From assembly GCF_025847275.1 (NCBI RefSeq), contig NZ_JAOZEV010000005.1, positions 186,001-250,000 on the forward strand: 64,000 nucleotides of DNA. The letters run 5' to 3'. Under the pieces are notes generated by a model. It was given only the letters and a program-made list of their open reading frames with translations. It had not been told where the DNA came from and did no database searches. This DNA comes from Flavobacterium frigoritolerans (GTDB taxonomy: Bacteria > Bacteroidota > Bacteroidia > Flavobacteriales > Flavobacteriaceae). The position numbers and the translations under genes are program-made. Below, piece after piece: positions 52,360-61,533 of the stretch (positions are counted from its first letter, which is position 1; each line of letters begins with the position of its first letter).

Positions 52360-52809
52360 TTACAAAGTTAGAGAAAAACGAACTTTATCTTTTGCGTTTG
52401 CACCAATACGGTTGTAAAATTTTATCGCTTTGGTATTAAATGTCGGCGTTTGCCATTGTATGTTAATACAGTTTTTATCAACTGCAATTTGCTTGAGCTT
52501 TTCTATAATTGCTTCACCAATTCCAAATCCGCGAGCGGTATCTTCAAGGTACAAACAATCCAGATACATAAAATCGGCAGCATCCCAAGTAGAATAATCG
52601 AAAGTATAAGTAGCATAACCAATAATTGCTGCATTGAATTCGACGATTAAGCAATATAATTTTGGACTTTCAGCAAACAAAGCAACTTTTAATTTGTCTT
52701 CTTTCCCCTCAGGAGTATAAGAAGCTTTCTCGTATTCAGCATGTTTTTGGCATAATTCAACCAGTTTTGTTAAGTCGCTTGTATTGCAATTTCGTATTAT
52801 AAATTCCAT
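52360..52809 (-). CDS. GNAT N-acetyltransferase
   Basis: A 149-residue acetyltransferase with the central strand AAIIGYATYTFDYSTW, MYLDCLYLEDTARGFGIGEAIIEKL (acetyl-CoA loop with Arg-Gly-x-Gly-Ile-Gly) and the late NTKAIKFYNRIGA block. It may belong to the diamine acetyltransferase-like branch; the substrate is not known. Its start overlaps the stop of the LysR gene by 13 bases, so the regulator and enzyme form one transcript. Confidence 0.9.
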   Translation of the reverse strand: MEFIIRNCNTSDLTKLVELCQKHAEYEKASYTPEGKEDKLKVALFAESPKLYCLIVEFNAAIIGYATYTFDYSTWDAADFMYLDCLYLEDTARGFGIGEAIIEKLKQIAVDKNCINIQWQTPTFNTKAIKFYNRIGANAKDKVRFSLTL

Positions 52810-53696
52810 TGATGGTGAATTTCGGTTTGTAAAAATGCAATAAAATGATTAAAATAGTCTGGATATTCCTTGCTTTGTCGAATAGCGATGAAATGTTTTC
52901 TTTTTAAGCCGTTTTTACCAATTTTTACAGCTTTTAAAGGGCTGTTTTTTAAATAGGGCAACAGTGCCCATTTTGCCATCGACATAACGCCCATATCAGC
53001 TTTAATCATTTCTATTGAAGCTTCGGTAAGTGGTAACGGTGTTATTTTTCTAGGTACTACTTTGGCAGGAGCCAAAAGCATTTGATGAATCGTAACTGTT
53101 TCCATGGGCAGCGAATGAATGATTAAATGCTCATTGGTAAAATCTTCGGCTACTACATATTTTTTATTTGCCCAAGAATGATTTTCGGATACGACCATTA
53201 CTGTTTCATCCTGAAAAAGTTCCAGGTACTTTATTCTATCATCTTTTAAAAGGTCGCTTACAATACCAATGTCTATCACATTATCCAATAATTTTTGGAG
53301 TGGATGATGCGTGGCTTCAGTTACAATCTTCAGTTCAATATTGGGATATAAAAAATGAAATTGTTTTAAAACCGATGGCAACCAATGATAACTAGAAAAA
53401 CATTCGGTACTAATGCGGATTTCGCCGTATTCTCCAAAAACCATTTGTTTGATCTGCTGTTCAGTTTCTGATATTTTGTCTAGAATTTCATTAGAAATCC
53501 CATATAATTTTTCACCAGCTTTGGTTAAAACTAGTTTTTTATTAGCTCTTAAAAATATTTTTGTACCTAATTGGTATTCTGCTTCCTTGAGTTGATGACT
53601 TAATGCCGATTGCGTTAGGTGTAATTTATCAATGGCTTTGGTAATACTTCCTTCTTCGACAATTGCTTTTATTAATCGTAAATGTCTTATTTCCAT
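52797..53696 (-). CDS. LysR-type transcription regulator
   Basis: A 299-residue LTTR with an N-terminal winged helix (MEIRHLRLIKAIVEEGSITKAIDKLHLTQSALSHQLKEAE) described here by its ends, and a periplasmic-binding-like effector domain (about 90-299). I start at MEIRHLRL (53696). It shares a 145-bp upstream gap with the divergent rhodanese gene, the usual place for LysR control, and overlaps the GNAT gene downstream. The effector is unknown. A length of 299 is normal. Confidence 0.92.
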   Translation of the reverse strand: MEIRHLRLIKAIVEEGSITKAIDKLHLTQSALSHQLKEAEYQLGTKIFLRANKKLVLTKAGEKLYGISNEILDKISETEQQIKQMVFGEYGEIRISTECFSSYHWLPSVLKQFHFLYPNIELKIVTEATHHPLQKLLDNVIDIGIVSDLLKDDRIKYLELFQDETVMVVSENHSWANKKYVVAEDFTNEHLIIHSLPMETVTIHQMLLAPAKVVPRKITPLPLTEASIEMIKADMGVMSMAKWALLPYLKNSPLKAVKIGKNGLKRKHFIAIRQSKEYPDYFNHFIAFLQTEIHHQWNL

Positions 53697-53841
53697 TTTT
53701 GAGCGTTGTTTACACAAAGGAACAAAAATTTACACTTGCATTTGCATGAAAAAAAGTAATGGAATAGATGAATTCTTTTCGTTTTTATTACAGTTATAGT
53801 TGCTCTAATTTTGTCTTGTTAGATAACTGAAACAAACTATA

Positions 53842-54237
53842 ATGGAAGATCAAATTAAACATTACGAAAACAAACTAGCATTTGAAATGGATCCATCAGA
53901 TTTATTTGATGCATTAAACGATGGTGAAAAAGTAGTTGCACTAGATACCCGAAAAGCATTTGGGTACGAAGTAGAACATATACCAAGTGCCATTAATATT
54001 CCGCATCGCGAAATGACTATCGAGAACACACAACATCTTGATAAAGACGTTTTATATGTAACTTATTGTGATGGGATTGGTTGTAATGCATCGACAAAAG
54101 GCGCTCTTGCCATGACCCGATTGGGTTTTAAAGTAAAAGAATTATTGGGTGGAATCGAATGGTGGAAATTTGATGGTTATGCTACCGAGGGTACAAATGG
54201 AAAACAAGCTGGGTTGAAGATTGAATGTGCCTGTTAG
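53842..54237 (+). CDS. Single-domain rhodanese-like protein
   Basis: A 131-residue protein with one rhodanese fold: VVALDTRKAFGYEVEHIPSAINIPH, then the loop YCDGIGCNAS with the probable active cysteine, and the strand FKVKELLGGIEWWKFDG. The loop differs from the usual Cys-x4-Arg-Thr/Ser type, so the substrate may be other than thiosulfate. The last residues are ECAC. The gene is divergent from the LysR gene, a likely target of it. Confidence 0.86.
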   Translation: MEDQIKHYENKLAFEMDPSDLFDALNDGEKVVALDTRKAFGYEVEHIPSAINIPHREMTIENTQHLDKDVLYVTYCDGIGCNASTKGALAMTRLGFKVKELLGGIEWWKFDGYATEGTNGKQAGLKIECAC

Positions 54238-54386
54238 CGAGTAATTGATTTTAGATTTACTAAGGTCGATTCTCTTTTTTTTTGAATTGGCTCCGGCTAA
54301 AGCAGTAGGCAATTCAAGATTATAAAAATCGAAAAAAACGTATAATATTTTATTCAAAATTTCATTAAAAAACACATTTCATTATA

Positions 54387-55316
54387 ATGGAAAAAAGTGC
54401 AGATTATAAATTATTACTCTGTTTGGTAACAGTAGGAATTGTATGGGGAACGACCTTTTTAGGAATTCGAGTTGCGGTCGAAACGATTCCGCCTTGGTTT
54501 GTAACTTCTATTCGCCAAGGATTGGCAGGATTAATAGTAATGGCAATTTTACTATTTAAAAAAGAACTTAAATGGATTGGTTGGACAAATTTCAGACACC
54601 AGTTAATTCCAGCTTTATTAATGATTGTTATCGCAAATGGTTTTACAACTATTGCCGAACAAACTTTACCAAGCGGGCTAGCATCGATAATGACTGCTTT
54701 GTCGCCTATACTTATTTTTATTGGTAGTGTTTTGGTAGGATTGCAAAAAGCAAGTTTAAAAGGGTTTTTGGGAGTTGTAATAGGTTTTTCGGGCGTTGTT
54801 TTTATATTTAAAGATGGACTTGGTGCTTTTTTAGATTCTAATTATCAACATGGACTTATCTTTATAGGCTTAGCCATTTTTGGATGGGCTTCGGGAACAA
54901 TTTACACCAAAGCCCATGCACATAAATCGAATACTATAGCATTGAATTTGTTTTATCAATTTGTAATAGCAACTTTGGTACAGCTTGTTTTGGCTTTTAT
55001 CTTTTCTCCTCATCCAGATGTAAGTTCATGGAGTTTAAGAAGTTTTCTTGCTGCATTGTACTTGTCTGTCTTTGGATCAGTACTTGCTTTTTTCTCTTAC
55101 CATTATGCGATAAAGCGAGTCACTGCAGTTCAAATTTCTATTTTATCGTATATCAATACTATAATTGCAGTGTTCTTGGGTTGGTTGTTACTGGACGAAG
55201 TAATTACGGTTGATTTTATTATTGCAACAGCACTTATCATTCTGGGGGTCTTTATCATTAACTATAAAAAGAAAGAAAAAGAGAGTGCGATAAAACAAAA
55301 ATGTTTGCTTACATAA
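54387..55316 (+). CDS. EamA-family (DMT) permease
   Basis: A 309-residue permease with ten helices and two EamA repeats: GIVWGTTFLGIRVAVETIPPWF near the start and IFGWASGTIYTKAHAHK in the second half. It ends with a basic tail (KKKEKESAIKQK). It lies 149 bp after the rhodanese gene on the same strand and could be part of the same LysR-linked cluster. The cargo is unknown. The other EamA gene in this window (47820) is only a distant relative. Confidence 0.9.
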   Translation: MEKSADYKLLLCLVTVGIVWGTTFLGIRVAVETIPPWFVTSIRQGLAGLIVMAILLFKKELKWIGWTNFRHQLIPALLMIVIANGFTTIAEQTLPSGLASIMTALSPILIFIGSVLVGLQKASLKGFLGVVIGFSGVVFIFKDGLGAFLDSNYQHGLIFIGLAIFGWASGTIYTKAHAHKSNTIALNLFYQFVIATLVQLVLAFIFSPHPDVSSWSLRSFLAALYLSVFGSVLAFFSYHYAIKRVTAVQISILSYINTIIAVFLGWLLLDEVITVDFIIATALIILGVFIINYKKKEKESAIKQKCLLT

Positions 55317-55368
55317 AAAAAGAAATCCCAAACTATCAGTCTGATAATTTGGGATTTCTTTTTTATGT
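55313..55368. terminator. Bidirectional terminator
   Basis: AGAAATCCCAAA.TATCAG and its inverse (55321-55359) form a long stem with A-run left and T6 right, between the EamA gene and the convergent M28 peptidase gene. Confidence 0.88.
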
Positions 55369-55378
55369 AATTTTTATA

Positions 55379-57775
55379 TTAAGGTACTACTACGGTACTC
55401 GGTTTCAAACTGTCATTTGCAACATTCAAGCTATCCTGAGGAACTGTTGTAGTTGGGGTTGTATCTAAAACGACTTTTGAAGGTTTTATTTTTTCTTTAA
55501 TAACAACAGCGTCGTTTAATACAAAAGGAGTTGGCATCATCCAAGAAGCTCTTTTATCAACATTAAGTAACGGGTTGGTCAATAAGTCAAATGAGCTCTC
55601 TATTAAAGTCATGTCAAAAACTGATTTACTATCGATATTAAATTGCATGATAAGCGGTTCGTTATTAATAACATAGTAGCTTAAAACTTTGGCGCCTTTT
55701 CTTGCCAATTGATCCCCTTTTTGCCCAAGAGGAGCAGCTCCGTTTGCTTTAAAATTATTGAAAGTCATTTTTGTATCGCCAAAAATATCGTAACGGTTTA
55801 CGTTTCTGTTAGGTGTAATTTTAATCTTTAAATACCTTGTATTTCCTCTCACGCTATCCAAAAGAAAACTAACAGTAGGTTTGGATAAGTTTATTTTTGG
55901 AGCATCGGCGCTATAGCTAAATCCAGAACTGTATTTGCTAAACAGCGGAAGGTCATTTAAAGCAATGGCATCTTTCGGATCTTGACCTAAGTATTTCTTA
56001 GTCCATTCGTCTAAGTTAACATCATAGGTTGCCCATTTGTATGTGTTATTATCTGCATTATAGATGTACAATAAACTATTCGATTTTGCTTTTCCGTTTT
56101 CATAACCAGAAGTATAACCTCCCCAAGCAAAACACGCGATAGAAGCTATAAAAAAGAGTAGTGCCCAAATTCCCTTTTTTAAGAATGAACCGAAAACAGG
56201 AAGTAATAATCCGAAGGTTAGAACAGTTAGAATAGCGCTTCCAAAAAGTACTTTTAAACCTAAGCCAATTGGGAACATATGAATAAATGGAGCAATAATC
56301 AATAAAGCAGGAATGCTAAATAAAAGACTAATCAACAAATTCATTTTTTGCGTAATTACATAAATTGCAAATAAGAACAATCCGAAGTAAACGGGAATGA
56401 TTAGAAAACCAGCACCTTTTAAACTATATGCCAATATTGCATTAATGATTATCCATAAGAATAATGGGGCAACAAAATGGTTCATTGTGATTTTTGCTTC
56501 AGAAAAGCTATTGTAAAATGCAAAGCAAATACCGATTGTCAACAGAACAAAAGCGGCGATATAGACATGACCATTATAGGTAAAGCCATTTAGTAAGTCG
56601 TTGTACTGAGGATAAATCTGTAAAATGATTTTCCAACCTAAAAAAGTAACAAGACCAGCAATAGCAATAGCTCCTAGTAAAGGAACAAAGCCTCTAAATA
56701 TTTCGCTGAAAGTGATAATTCTTTTAGCTTTTCCTATAAAAATTAATAGGACAAAAAGACCTAAAGCAATAAGAGTCATTGGTAAAACCCATGCGAAAGG
56801 ATAGTTTATAAATGTAAATGGAATCGTAAAATAAACAAAGTCCTCTTTAGTTGGAGCCTGATTTAAATTTGCATTCGAAAAATATTTCATCAAAGGCATT
56901 AAGTAACTGCCTTGATGTGTTAAACTAGTTTCGTTTAAATGAGCAAGATCATCTTGTTGGGTGTGATAATTAAAATGGTCGTCTATAAAAGCAAAATTAA
57001 ATCCTTGGATATCACCTTGTTCTCTAAAAACTGTTAAGTCGGTATCATTTGGCAGCATTTTGTAAATACTGTACATAAGTGAGTTTGACACCGGATAAGT
57101 TGTTTTTGCCTCCGCAAATTCTTTAACTAGCCCAGCGTTTCCACTATTAGTTTCCATTAGCATATAACTAGGTCCAGAAGTACCACGGGCTTCAAAATTT
57201 ATTACTAAACCTACGTCTTTTGCCCATTGATGTTGTGTTACAAAAAGAGCAGCGCCGTTTAAGCCTAATTCTTCAGCATCAGTAAAAAGGATGATAATAT
57301 CATTTTTGTGTTTCTCTTTACTGTATAAAAAGGCACGTACACCTTCTAAAATAGTTGCCACTCCCGATGCATCATCGCTTGCGCCATGAGAAGCCGAGTG
57401 AGGAGCACTGTCATAGTGAGAGAGTAGTAATAAAGCTTTGGTATTATTAGACCCTTTAATGCGCGCCATGATGTTTTTGGATTTCACCAAATTTCCCCAG
57501 TCGCTCATTGTGAAACCTTCCTGAATAGAAGTTTCTAATCCAAGTTCTTTTAATTCTGATTCAATATACTGTGCGACTATTTCATGATTTGACGAACCAA
57601 CATAATGGGGTTTTTGGGCAATTTCTTTTACATGAGTTAAAGCCCTGTCGGTAGAAAATTCGGCAAGTGCTTCCTCTCTCTTAGAAACCCATTGCGGTTT
57701 GAGAGTAATATAAATAAAAGCTAGTACAGCAATAATGACTAGAATGGATAAGATGGAATGGATGTTTTTTTTCAT
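55379..57775 (-). CDS. Membrane-embedded M28-family metallopeptidase
   Basis: A 798-residue protein. One N-terminal helix precedes an M28 aminopeptidase-type domain in the periplasm (about 50-310), with zinc ligands in LLSHYDSAP, ASDDASGVA, LFTDAEELGLNGA and a late His in DDHFNYHTQQDD. About eight to nine membrane helices follow (about 330-570), then a soluble C-terminal beta domain. The layout resembles eukaryotic ERMP1/Vps70-type proteins as well as many Bacteroidetes homologues. The protein ends in a Thr/Val-rich tail. Confidence 0.9.
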   Translation of the reverse strand: MKKNIHSILSILVIIAVLAFIYITLKPQWVSKREEALAEFSTDRALTHVKEIAQKPHYVGSSNHEIVAQYIESELKELGLETSIQEGFTMSDWGNLVKSKNIMARIKGSNNTKALLLLSHYDSAPHSASHGASDDASGVATILEGVRAFLYSKEKHKNDIIILFTDAEELGLNGAALFVTQHQWAKDVGLVINFEARGTSGPSYMLMETNSGNAGLVKEFAEAKTTYPVSNSLMYSIYKMLPNDTDLTVFREQGDIQGFNFAFIDDHFNYHTQQDDLAHLNETSLTHQGSYLMPLMKYFSNANLNQAPTKEDFVYFTIPFTFINYPFAWVLPMTLIALGLFVLLIFIGKAKRIITFSEIFRGFVPLLGAIAIAGLVTFLGWKIILQIYPQYNDLLNGFTYNGHVYIAAFVLLTIGICFAFYNSFSEAKITMNHFVAPLFLWIIINAILAYSLKGAGFLIIPVYFGLFLFAIYVITQKMNLLISLLFSIPALLIIAPFIHMFPIGLGLKVLFGSAILTVLTFGLLLPVFGSFLKKGIWALLFFIASIACFAWGGYTSGYENGKAKSNSLLYIYNADNNTYKWATYDVNLDEWTKKYLGQDPKDAIALNDLPLFSKYSSGFSYSADAPKINLSKPTVSFLLDSVRGNTRYLKIKITPNRNVNRYDIFGDTKMTFNNFKANGAAPLGQKGDQLARKGAKVLSYYVINNEPLIMQFNIDSKSVFDMTLIESSFDLLTNPLLNVDKRASWMMPTPFVLNDAVVIKEKIKPSKVVLDTTPTTTVPQDSLNVANDSLKPSTVVVP

Positions 57776-57790
57776 GTGGTATTTGGGGAG

Positions 57791-58138
57791 CTAAAGTTCT
57801 TTTTTAACAAGCATAAAATAATCGTTCTCCAAAGAACGGTATCCTTGGTCATATAAAAAATAGTAGGTATTTCCGGTTTTGGTTTCCAGAATATTGGTAA
57901 AAAATTCAAAATCAAATCCTTTACTAAGCATTTTACTTCTTGTAGTTTTTGACTTTCCTTCGGTATTTAGCTCTGACAATATGCGGTAGTTTTTTCGTAA
58001 CTTATTGTTTACGTTACGCATAAAGTTTGAACTGTCTTTGTTTATTTTGTTGTTATAAGCATTGCGACAATTGTCTGAGCAGAATTTTTTATCCTCCCGA
58101 CCTACAATTTTTTCAGAGCATTCCAAGCATTTTCTCAT
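57791..58138 (-). CDS. Small zinc-ribbon protein (DUF2116-like)
   Basis: A 115-residue protein with an N-terminal zinc ribbon (CLECSEKIVGREDKKFCSDNC: Cys-x2-Cys and Cys-x3-Cys) and a basic helical middle. The rest has no motif I can name. Its start overlaps the stop of the GNAT-nitrilase gene by 4 bases. A role with that enzyme or with nucleic acid is possible; both are inferences. Confidence 0.8.
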   Translation of the reverse strand: MRKCLECSEKIVGREDKKFCSDNCRNAYNNKINKDSSNFMRNVNNKLRKNYRILSELNTEGKSKTTRSKMLSKGFDFEFFTNILETKTGNTYYFLYDQGYRSLENDYFMLVKKEL

Positions 58139-59664
58139 GGATTTAATTTTTTAACTTCATATAAATCATGTCGGCGGTCTTTCATAATTCGAACGCTGCC
58201 ATGTTCGTGAATGTCTTTTAATAAATCTAAATCTACATCTACAATCAGGGTCATTTCTGTATTGGGTGTTGCTTCTGCTTTTATACCGTTGCTAGGAAAT
58301 GCAAAATCCGAAGGAGTAAAAACAGCAGCCTGAGCATATTGAATATCCATGTTGTTCACCTTAGGTAAATTACCAACACAACCAGCAATAGCAACATAAC
58401 ATTCGTTTTCGATAGCTCGGGCTTGTGCACAATGTTTTACCCTAACATAAGCATTTTGAGTATCAGTTAAAAAAGGAACAAATAAAATATTCATACCTTC
58501 ATCTGACATGATTCTCGAAACTTCAGGAAATTCAACATCATAACAAATCAGAATTCCTATTTTACCACAATCAGTATCAAAGGTTCTAATTTCAGAGCCA
58601 CCTTTCATTCCCCAATGTTGTACTTCGTTGGGAGTTATATGTATTTTGCTATACATTTCGGATGTTCCGTCACGTTTACACAAAAAACCAACATTGTATA
58701 GATTGCCGTTTTCCATATAAGGCATACTACCCGTAATAATATTGATATTGTAGGAAATAGCAAATTCCTGGAAACGTTTGCGAATAGGGTCAGAGTGTCT
58801 TGCTAATTCACGGATTGCTTCAGCCTCAGACAGATGGTTGTAATCGGCCATAAGAGGAGCTATAAAAAGTTCGGGGAATAATGCAAAATCACTTCCGTAA
58901 CCCGAAACGACATCTATAAAAAATTCCGATTGTTCAAAAAGCGCTTCTATATTGTTTAATTGGCGCATTTGCCATTGTATTAATCCAAGTCGGATAATGC
59001 TTTTGTCCAGATTGATTAACTTAGGACTTTCGTCATAATAAACATTATTCCATTCTAGTAAAACAGCAAACTCCATCGAAGCTTCATCGCCTTCCAGATA
59101 ATTTTTCATGATTCGGATAACGTGAAAATCATTACTTAACTGAAACGAAAGTACAGGATCGTGTAACTCTTTATGTTTTACCTTATCGATATAATTTTTT
59201 GGAGACAATTTCTTAGCATGTTGTGCATAATTTGGAATTCTGCCAGCAAAAACTATTGCCTTCAGATTTAGTTGCTCGCATAATTCTTTTCTGGCATCGT
59301 ATAAACGTCTTCCTAAACGCAATCCGCGGTAACTAGGATGAATAAAGACATCGATACCATACAAAATCTCCCCATTTTTATTGTGAGTCGAAAACGTATA
59401 GTTGCCTACGATTTGTAGATAATTATGTTTTTTGTCCACTATTTTTTCGTCTACAATGAGTGATAATGCAGATCCGACAACTTTTCCATCTACAAGAATC
59501 ACCAATTGACCTTCAGGAAAAATTTCAAGTAATTTTTCAATATGCTCTACTCTCCAGTAAGAGTCGGCCATTGCAGGATAAGATTCTACCATAGAATTCT
59601 TAAGCTGTTTGTAATCCTCAAATTCTAAATTTCGTAACTCAACTTTATTGATTTTGGCCTGCAT
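58135..59664 (-). CDS. GNAT acetyltransferase fused to a carbon-nitrogen hydrolase
   Basis: A 509-residue two-domain enzyme. Residues 1-200 are a GNAT fold (GIDVFIHPSYRGLRLGRRLYD, acetyl-CoA loop). Residues 225-505 are a nitrilase-fold amidase with the Glu-Lys-Cys set: Glu in ALFPELFIAP, Lys in MYSKIHITPNE and Cys in ILICYDVEFPEVSR. The fusion could acylate and hydrolyse related amides, but the substrate is unknown. It ends in a 4-base overlap with the zinc-ribbon gene. A 174-bp gap separates it from the divergent ssb gene. Confidence 0.93.
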   Translation of the reverse strand: MQAKINKVELRNLEFEDYKQLKNSMVESYPAMADSYWRVEHIEKLLEIFPEGQLVILVDGKVVGSALSLIVDEKIVDKKHNYLQIVGNYTFSTHNKNGEILYGIDVFIHPSYRGLRLGRRLYDARKELCEQLNLKAIVFAGRIPNYAQHAKKLSPKNYIDKVKHKELHDPVLSFQLSNDFHVIRIMKNYLEGDEASMEFAVLLEWNNVYYDESPKLINLDKSIIRLGLIQWQMRQLNNIEALFEQSEFFIDVVSGYGSDFALFPELFIAPLMADYNHLSEAEAIRELARHSDPIRKRFQEFAISYNINIITGSMPYMENGNLYNVGFLCKRDGTSEMYSKIHITPNEVQHWGMKGGSEIRTFDTDCGKIGILICYDVEFPEVSRIMSDEGMNILFVPFLTDTQNAYVRVKHCAQARAIENECYVAIAGCVGNLPKVNNMDIQYAQAAVFTPSDFAFPSNGIKAEATPNTEMTLIVDVDLDLLKDIHEHGSVRIMKDRRHDLYEVKKLNP

Positions 59665-59735
59665 AATGTGCGATTTTCCTCAAATATAATGAATTATTCC
59701 CATTTACAAACGTTTACAAGCAGTTACAGTCGAAA

Positions 59736-59751
59736 GTAAGTAGTTACTTAC
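59736..59751. promoter_or_regulatory. Palindrome upstream of ssb
   Basis: GTAAGTAGTTACTTAC: two 7-bp arms around GT. It is followed by CCGATTACCGATAAAG (a short direct repeat) and a CATCTTTG that resembles a -7 box (59775-59782) before the ssb start at 59839. It might be a damage- or growth-linked operator; no known motif is matched. Confidence 0.4.
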
Positions 59752-59838
59752 CGATTACCGATAAAGTCATGTCGCATCTTTGCCTTGTTGATTTCAAAGT
59801 GATTTCAATATTATATAACCATTTAAATAGTATATGCC

Positions 59839-60174
59839 ATGAGTACATTAAGAAACAAAGTACAGTTAGTAGGAAACGTAGGAAACGATCCAGAAATTAA
59901 AGATTTTGAAGGAGGTAAAAAGTTAGCCAATTTAGTAGTTGCTACAAATGAAAAATATACCAATGACAAAGGAGAAAAGATAGAGCAAACCGAATGGCAT
60001 CGTCTTGTTGCTTGGGGGAAAACTGCCGAAATTATCGAAAGATATGTCGTTAAGGGCAAGGAAATTGCAATCGAAGGGAAATTAACTCATCGAAGCTATG
60101 ATGATAAAAATGGTGAAAAACGCTTTATAACAGAAGTTGTCATAACAGAACTTCTTTTATTAGGAAGTAAATAG
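59839..60174 (+). CDS. ssb: Single-stranded DNA-binding protein, short form
   Basis: A 111-residue OB-fold SSB (MSTLRNKVQLVGNVGNDPEI; TEWHRLVAWGKTAEI; GKEIAIEGKLTHRSY). It lacks the acidic C-terminal tail with the DDDIPF-type end that binds partner proteins in the main SSB. So it is probably a secondary SSB; a full-length SSB is expected elsewhere in the genome. Start ATG at 59839. It is monocistronic, with an unusual palindrome upstream. Confidence 0.93.
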   Translation: MSTLRNKVQLVGNVGNDPEIKDFEGGKKLANLVVATNEKYTNDKGEKIEQTEWHRLVAWGKTAEIIERYVVKGKEIAIEGKLTHRSYDDKNGEKRFITEVVITELLLLGSK

Positions 60175-60201
60175 AGTAACCCGTTGGGTGTAATTAATTT
60201 T

Positions 60202-60335
60202 AACACATAGAAACATAGGTTTTGCACGCTCAAAAAAGGCGTTACACTTGTTTTAAATACACATAGCTAGCTTTGTGAAAGAAATGTATTTTTTTGTTTT
60301 CTTTTTTACAAATAAAATCTATGTTTCTATGTGTT
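60202..60335 (+). mobile_element. MITE-like palindromic element, copy B
   Basis: 134 bp bounded by AACACATAGAAACATAG (60202-60218) and its inverse CTATGTTTCTATGTGTT (60319-60335), a perfect 17-bp terminal inverted repeat. Inside lie CTCAAAAAAGGCGTTACACTTG and CACATAGCTAGCTTTGTG, the inverse of copy A at 37030-37165. No gene is present. The remaining gap to 60686 shows nothing definite. Confidence 0.8.
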
Positions 60336-60686
60336 CGATAAAGATTCAATGATCTGAGTAAAGTGAGCAGATGAGGTAATTGCATTTAATGAGTTTCTCT
60401 CAATCAGATATCATTTTTAAGGAAGAATGTGTTATGGTAAATACTCTTCATTTTTTGGATATCTATTCCTGATTCAGTTGGTTATGAATACTATTTATTC
60501 TGTTTTATTTGTATTAATTAGATAAAATAATTTATCTTTAATAAAAATATCACTTAGAGTTAAGAATACTTACCGCTTACAAAACAAATATTTTAAACAA
60601 GAATCCCCCTTCATTATTGGTTTGATCATTTATTTAAGAGTTAAATAGTTTGCAAATTTTTTATAATCACTTTAAAATTTAATAAA

Positions 60687-61262
60687 ATGAACACAAGAAG
60701 AAAAGCCTTATTCATACTCCCAATCATAGTATTGGGTTTAATTTACAGCTGCGGTCCATCTGTAAAAGTTACAAATGATTATGATCGATCAGCTGATTTT
60801 TCGCAGTATAAAACATTTGCAGTTTATGATTTGCAAGCACAAGAAGGACAAATGAGCCAGTTGAATGCTGAGCGAGTTACAAATGCAATTCGCGCCGAAA
60901 TGATTAGCAAAGGGTTTACAGAAGTAACTAGCAATCCTGATTTGAAAGTTAACGCAGTTACAATTTTAAAAGACAAAAAAAAGGTTACGTCAAATACTGA
61001 TTTCTATGGATATGGCGGAATGTATCGTCCGTATGGATATTGGGGAGGAGGCATGATGACAGGTGCAACAAGGTATAATACATATGAATATGTTGATGGA
61101 TCTTTGATAATAGATATAGTGTCTACAAAAACACAAAAATTAATTTGGCAAGGAATAGGAAATACGCAATTGGATAAAAGACCAGATAACCCAGATGAAT
61201 TTATTAATTCTTCTGTTAAGAAAATTTTAGCTGGATTCCCTCCAGATTTAGTATCGAATTAA
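60687..61262 (+). CDS. DUF4136-family lipoprotein
   Basis: A 191-residue protein with a lipobox (LGLIYSCGPS) and the DUF4136 pattern: VTNDYDRSADFSQYKTFAVYD, then AIRAEMISKGFTEVTSNPDLKVNAV, and the closing block GSLIIDIVSTKTQKLIWQG. A Gly/Tyr-rich loop lies near 108-128. The family is widespread and of unknown function. It is followed by a terminator. Confidence 0.9.
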   Translation: MNTRRKALFILPIIVLGLIYSCGPSVKVTNDYDRSADFSQYKTFAVYDLQAQEGQMSQLNAERVTNAIRAEMISKGFTEVTSNPDLKVNAVTILKDKKKVTSNTDFYGYGGMYRPYGYWGGGMMTGATRYNTYEYVDGSLIIDIVSTKTQKLIWQGIGNTQLDKRPDNPDEFINSSVKKILAGFPPDLVSN

Positions 61263-61355
61263 GAAATTATTATTTAAAGAGATAATTTTCGCTATAATAA
61301 TTTTCGTTAATTCATCTCATAAGTTTATCTGTTGGTTAGTTAATTCAATAATTGT

Positions 61356-61396
61356 CTAAAAACCTGATAGCAATCGCTATCAGGTTTTTGTTTTTT
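61356..61396 (+). terminator. Terminator after the DUF4136 gene
   Basis: ACCTGATAGC (61362-61371) pairs with GCTATCAGGT (61376-61385), with A5 before and T5-G-T7 after. Confidence 0.9.
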
Positions 61397-61533
61397 TGTA
61401 GGTTTTTATAGATTAACTAAAAAATTATAAAAATATTAACGGTTTAATTCCAAACAATCTGTTTAATATTTAATTGTTTTGTAACAAAAATAAATTATCA
61501 CTACTAATTTATCAAAACCATTAAATAATTATT

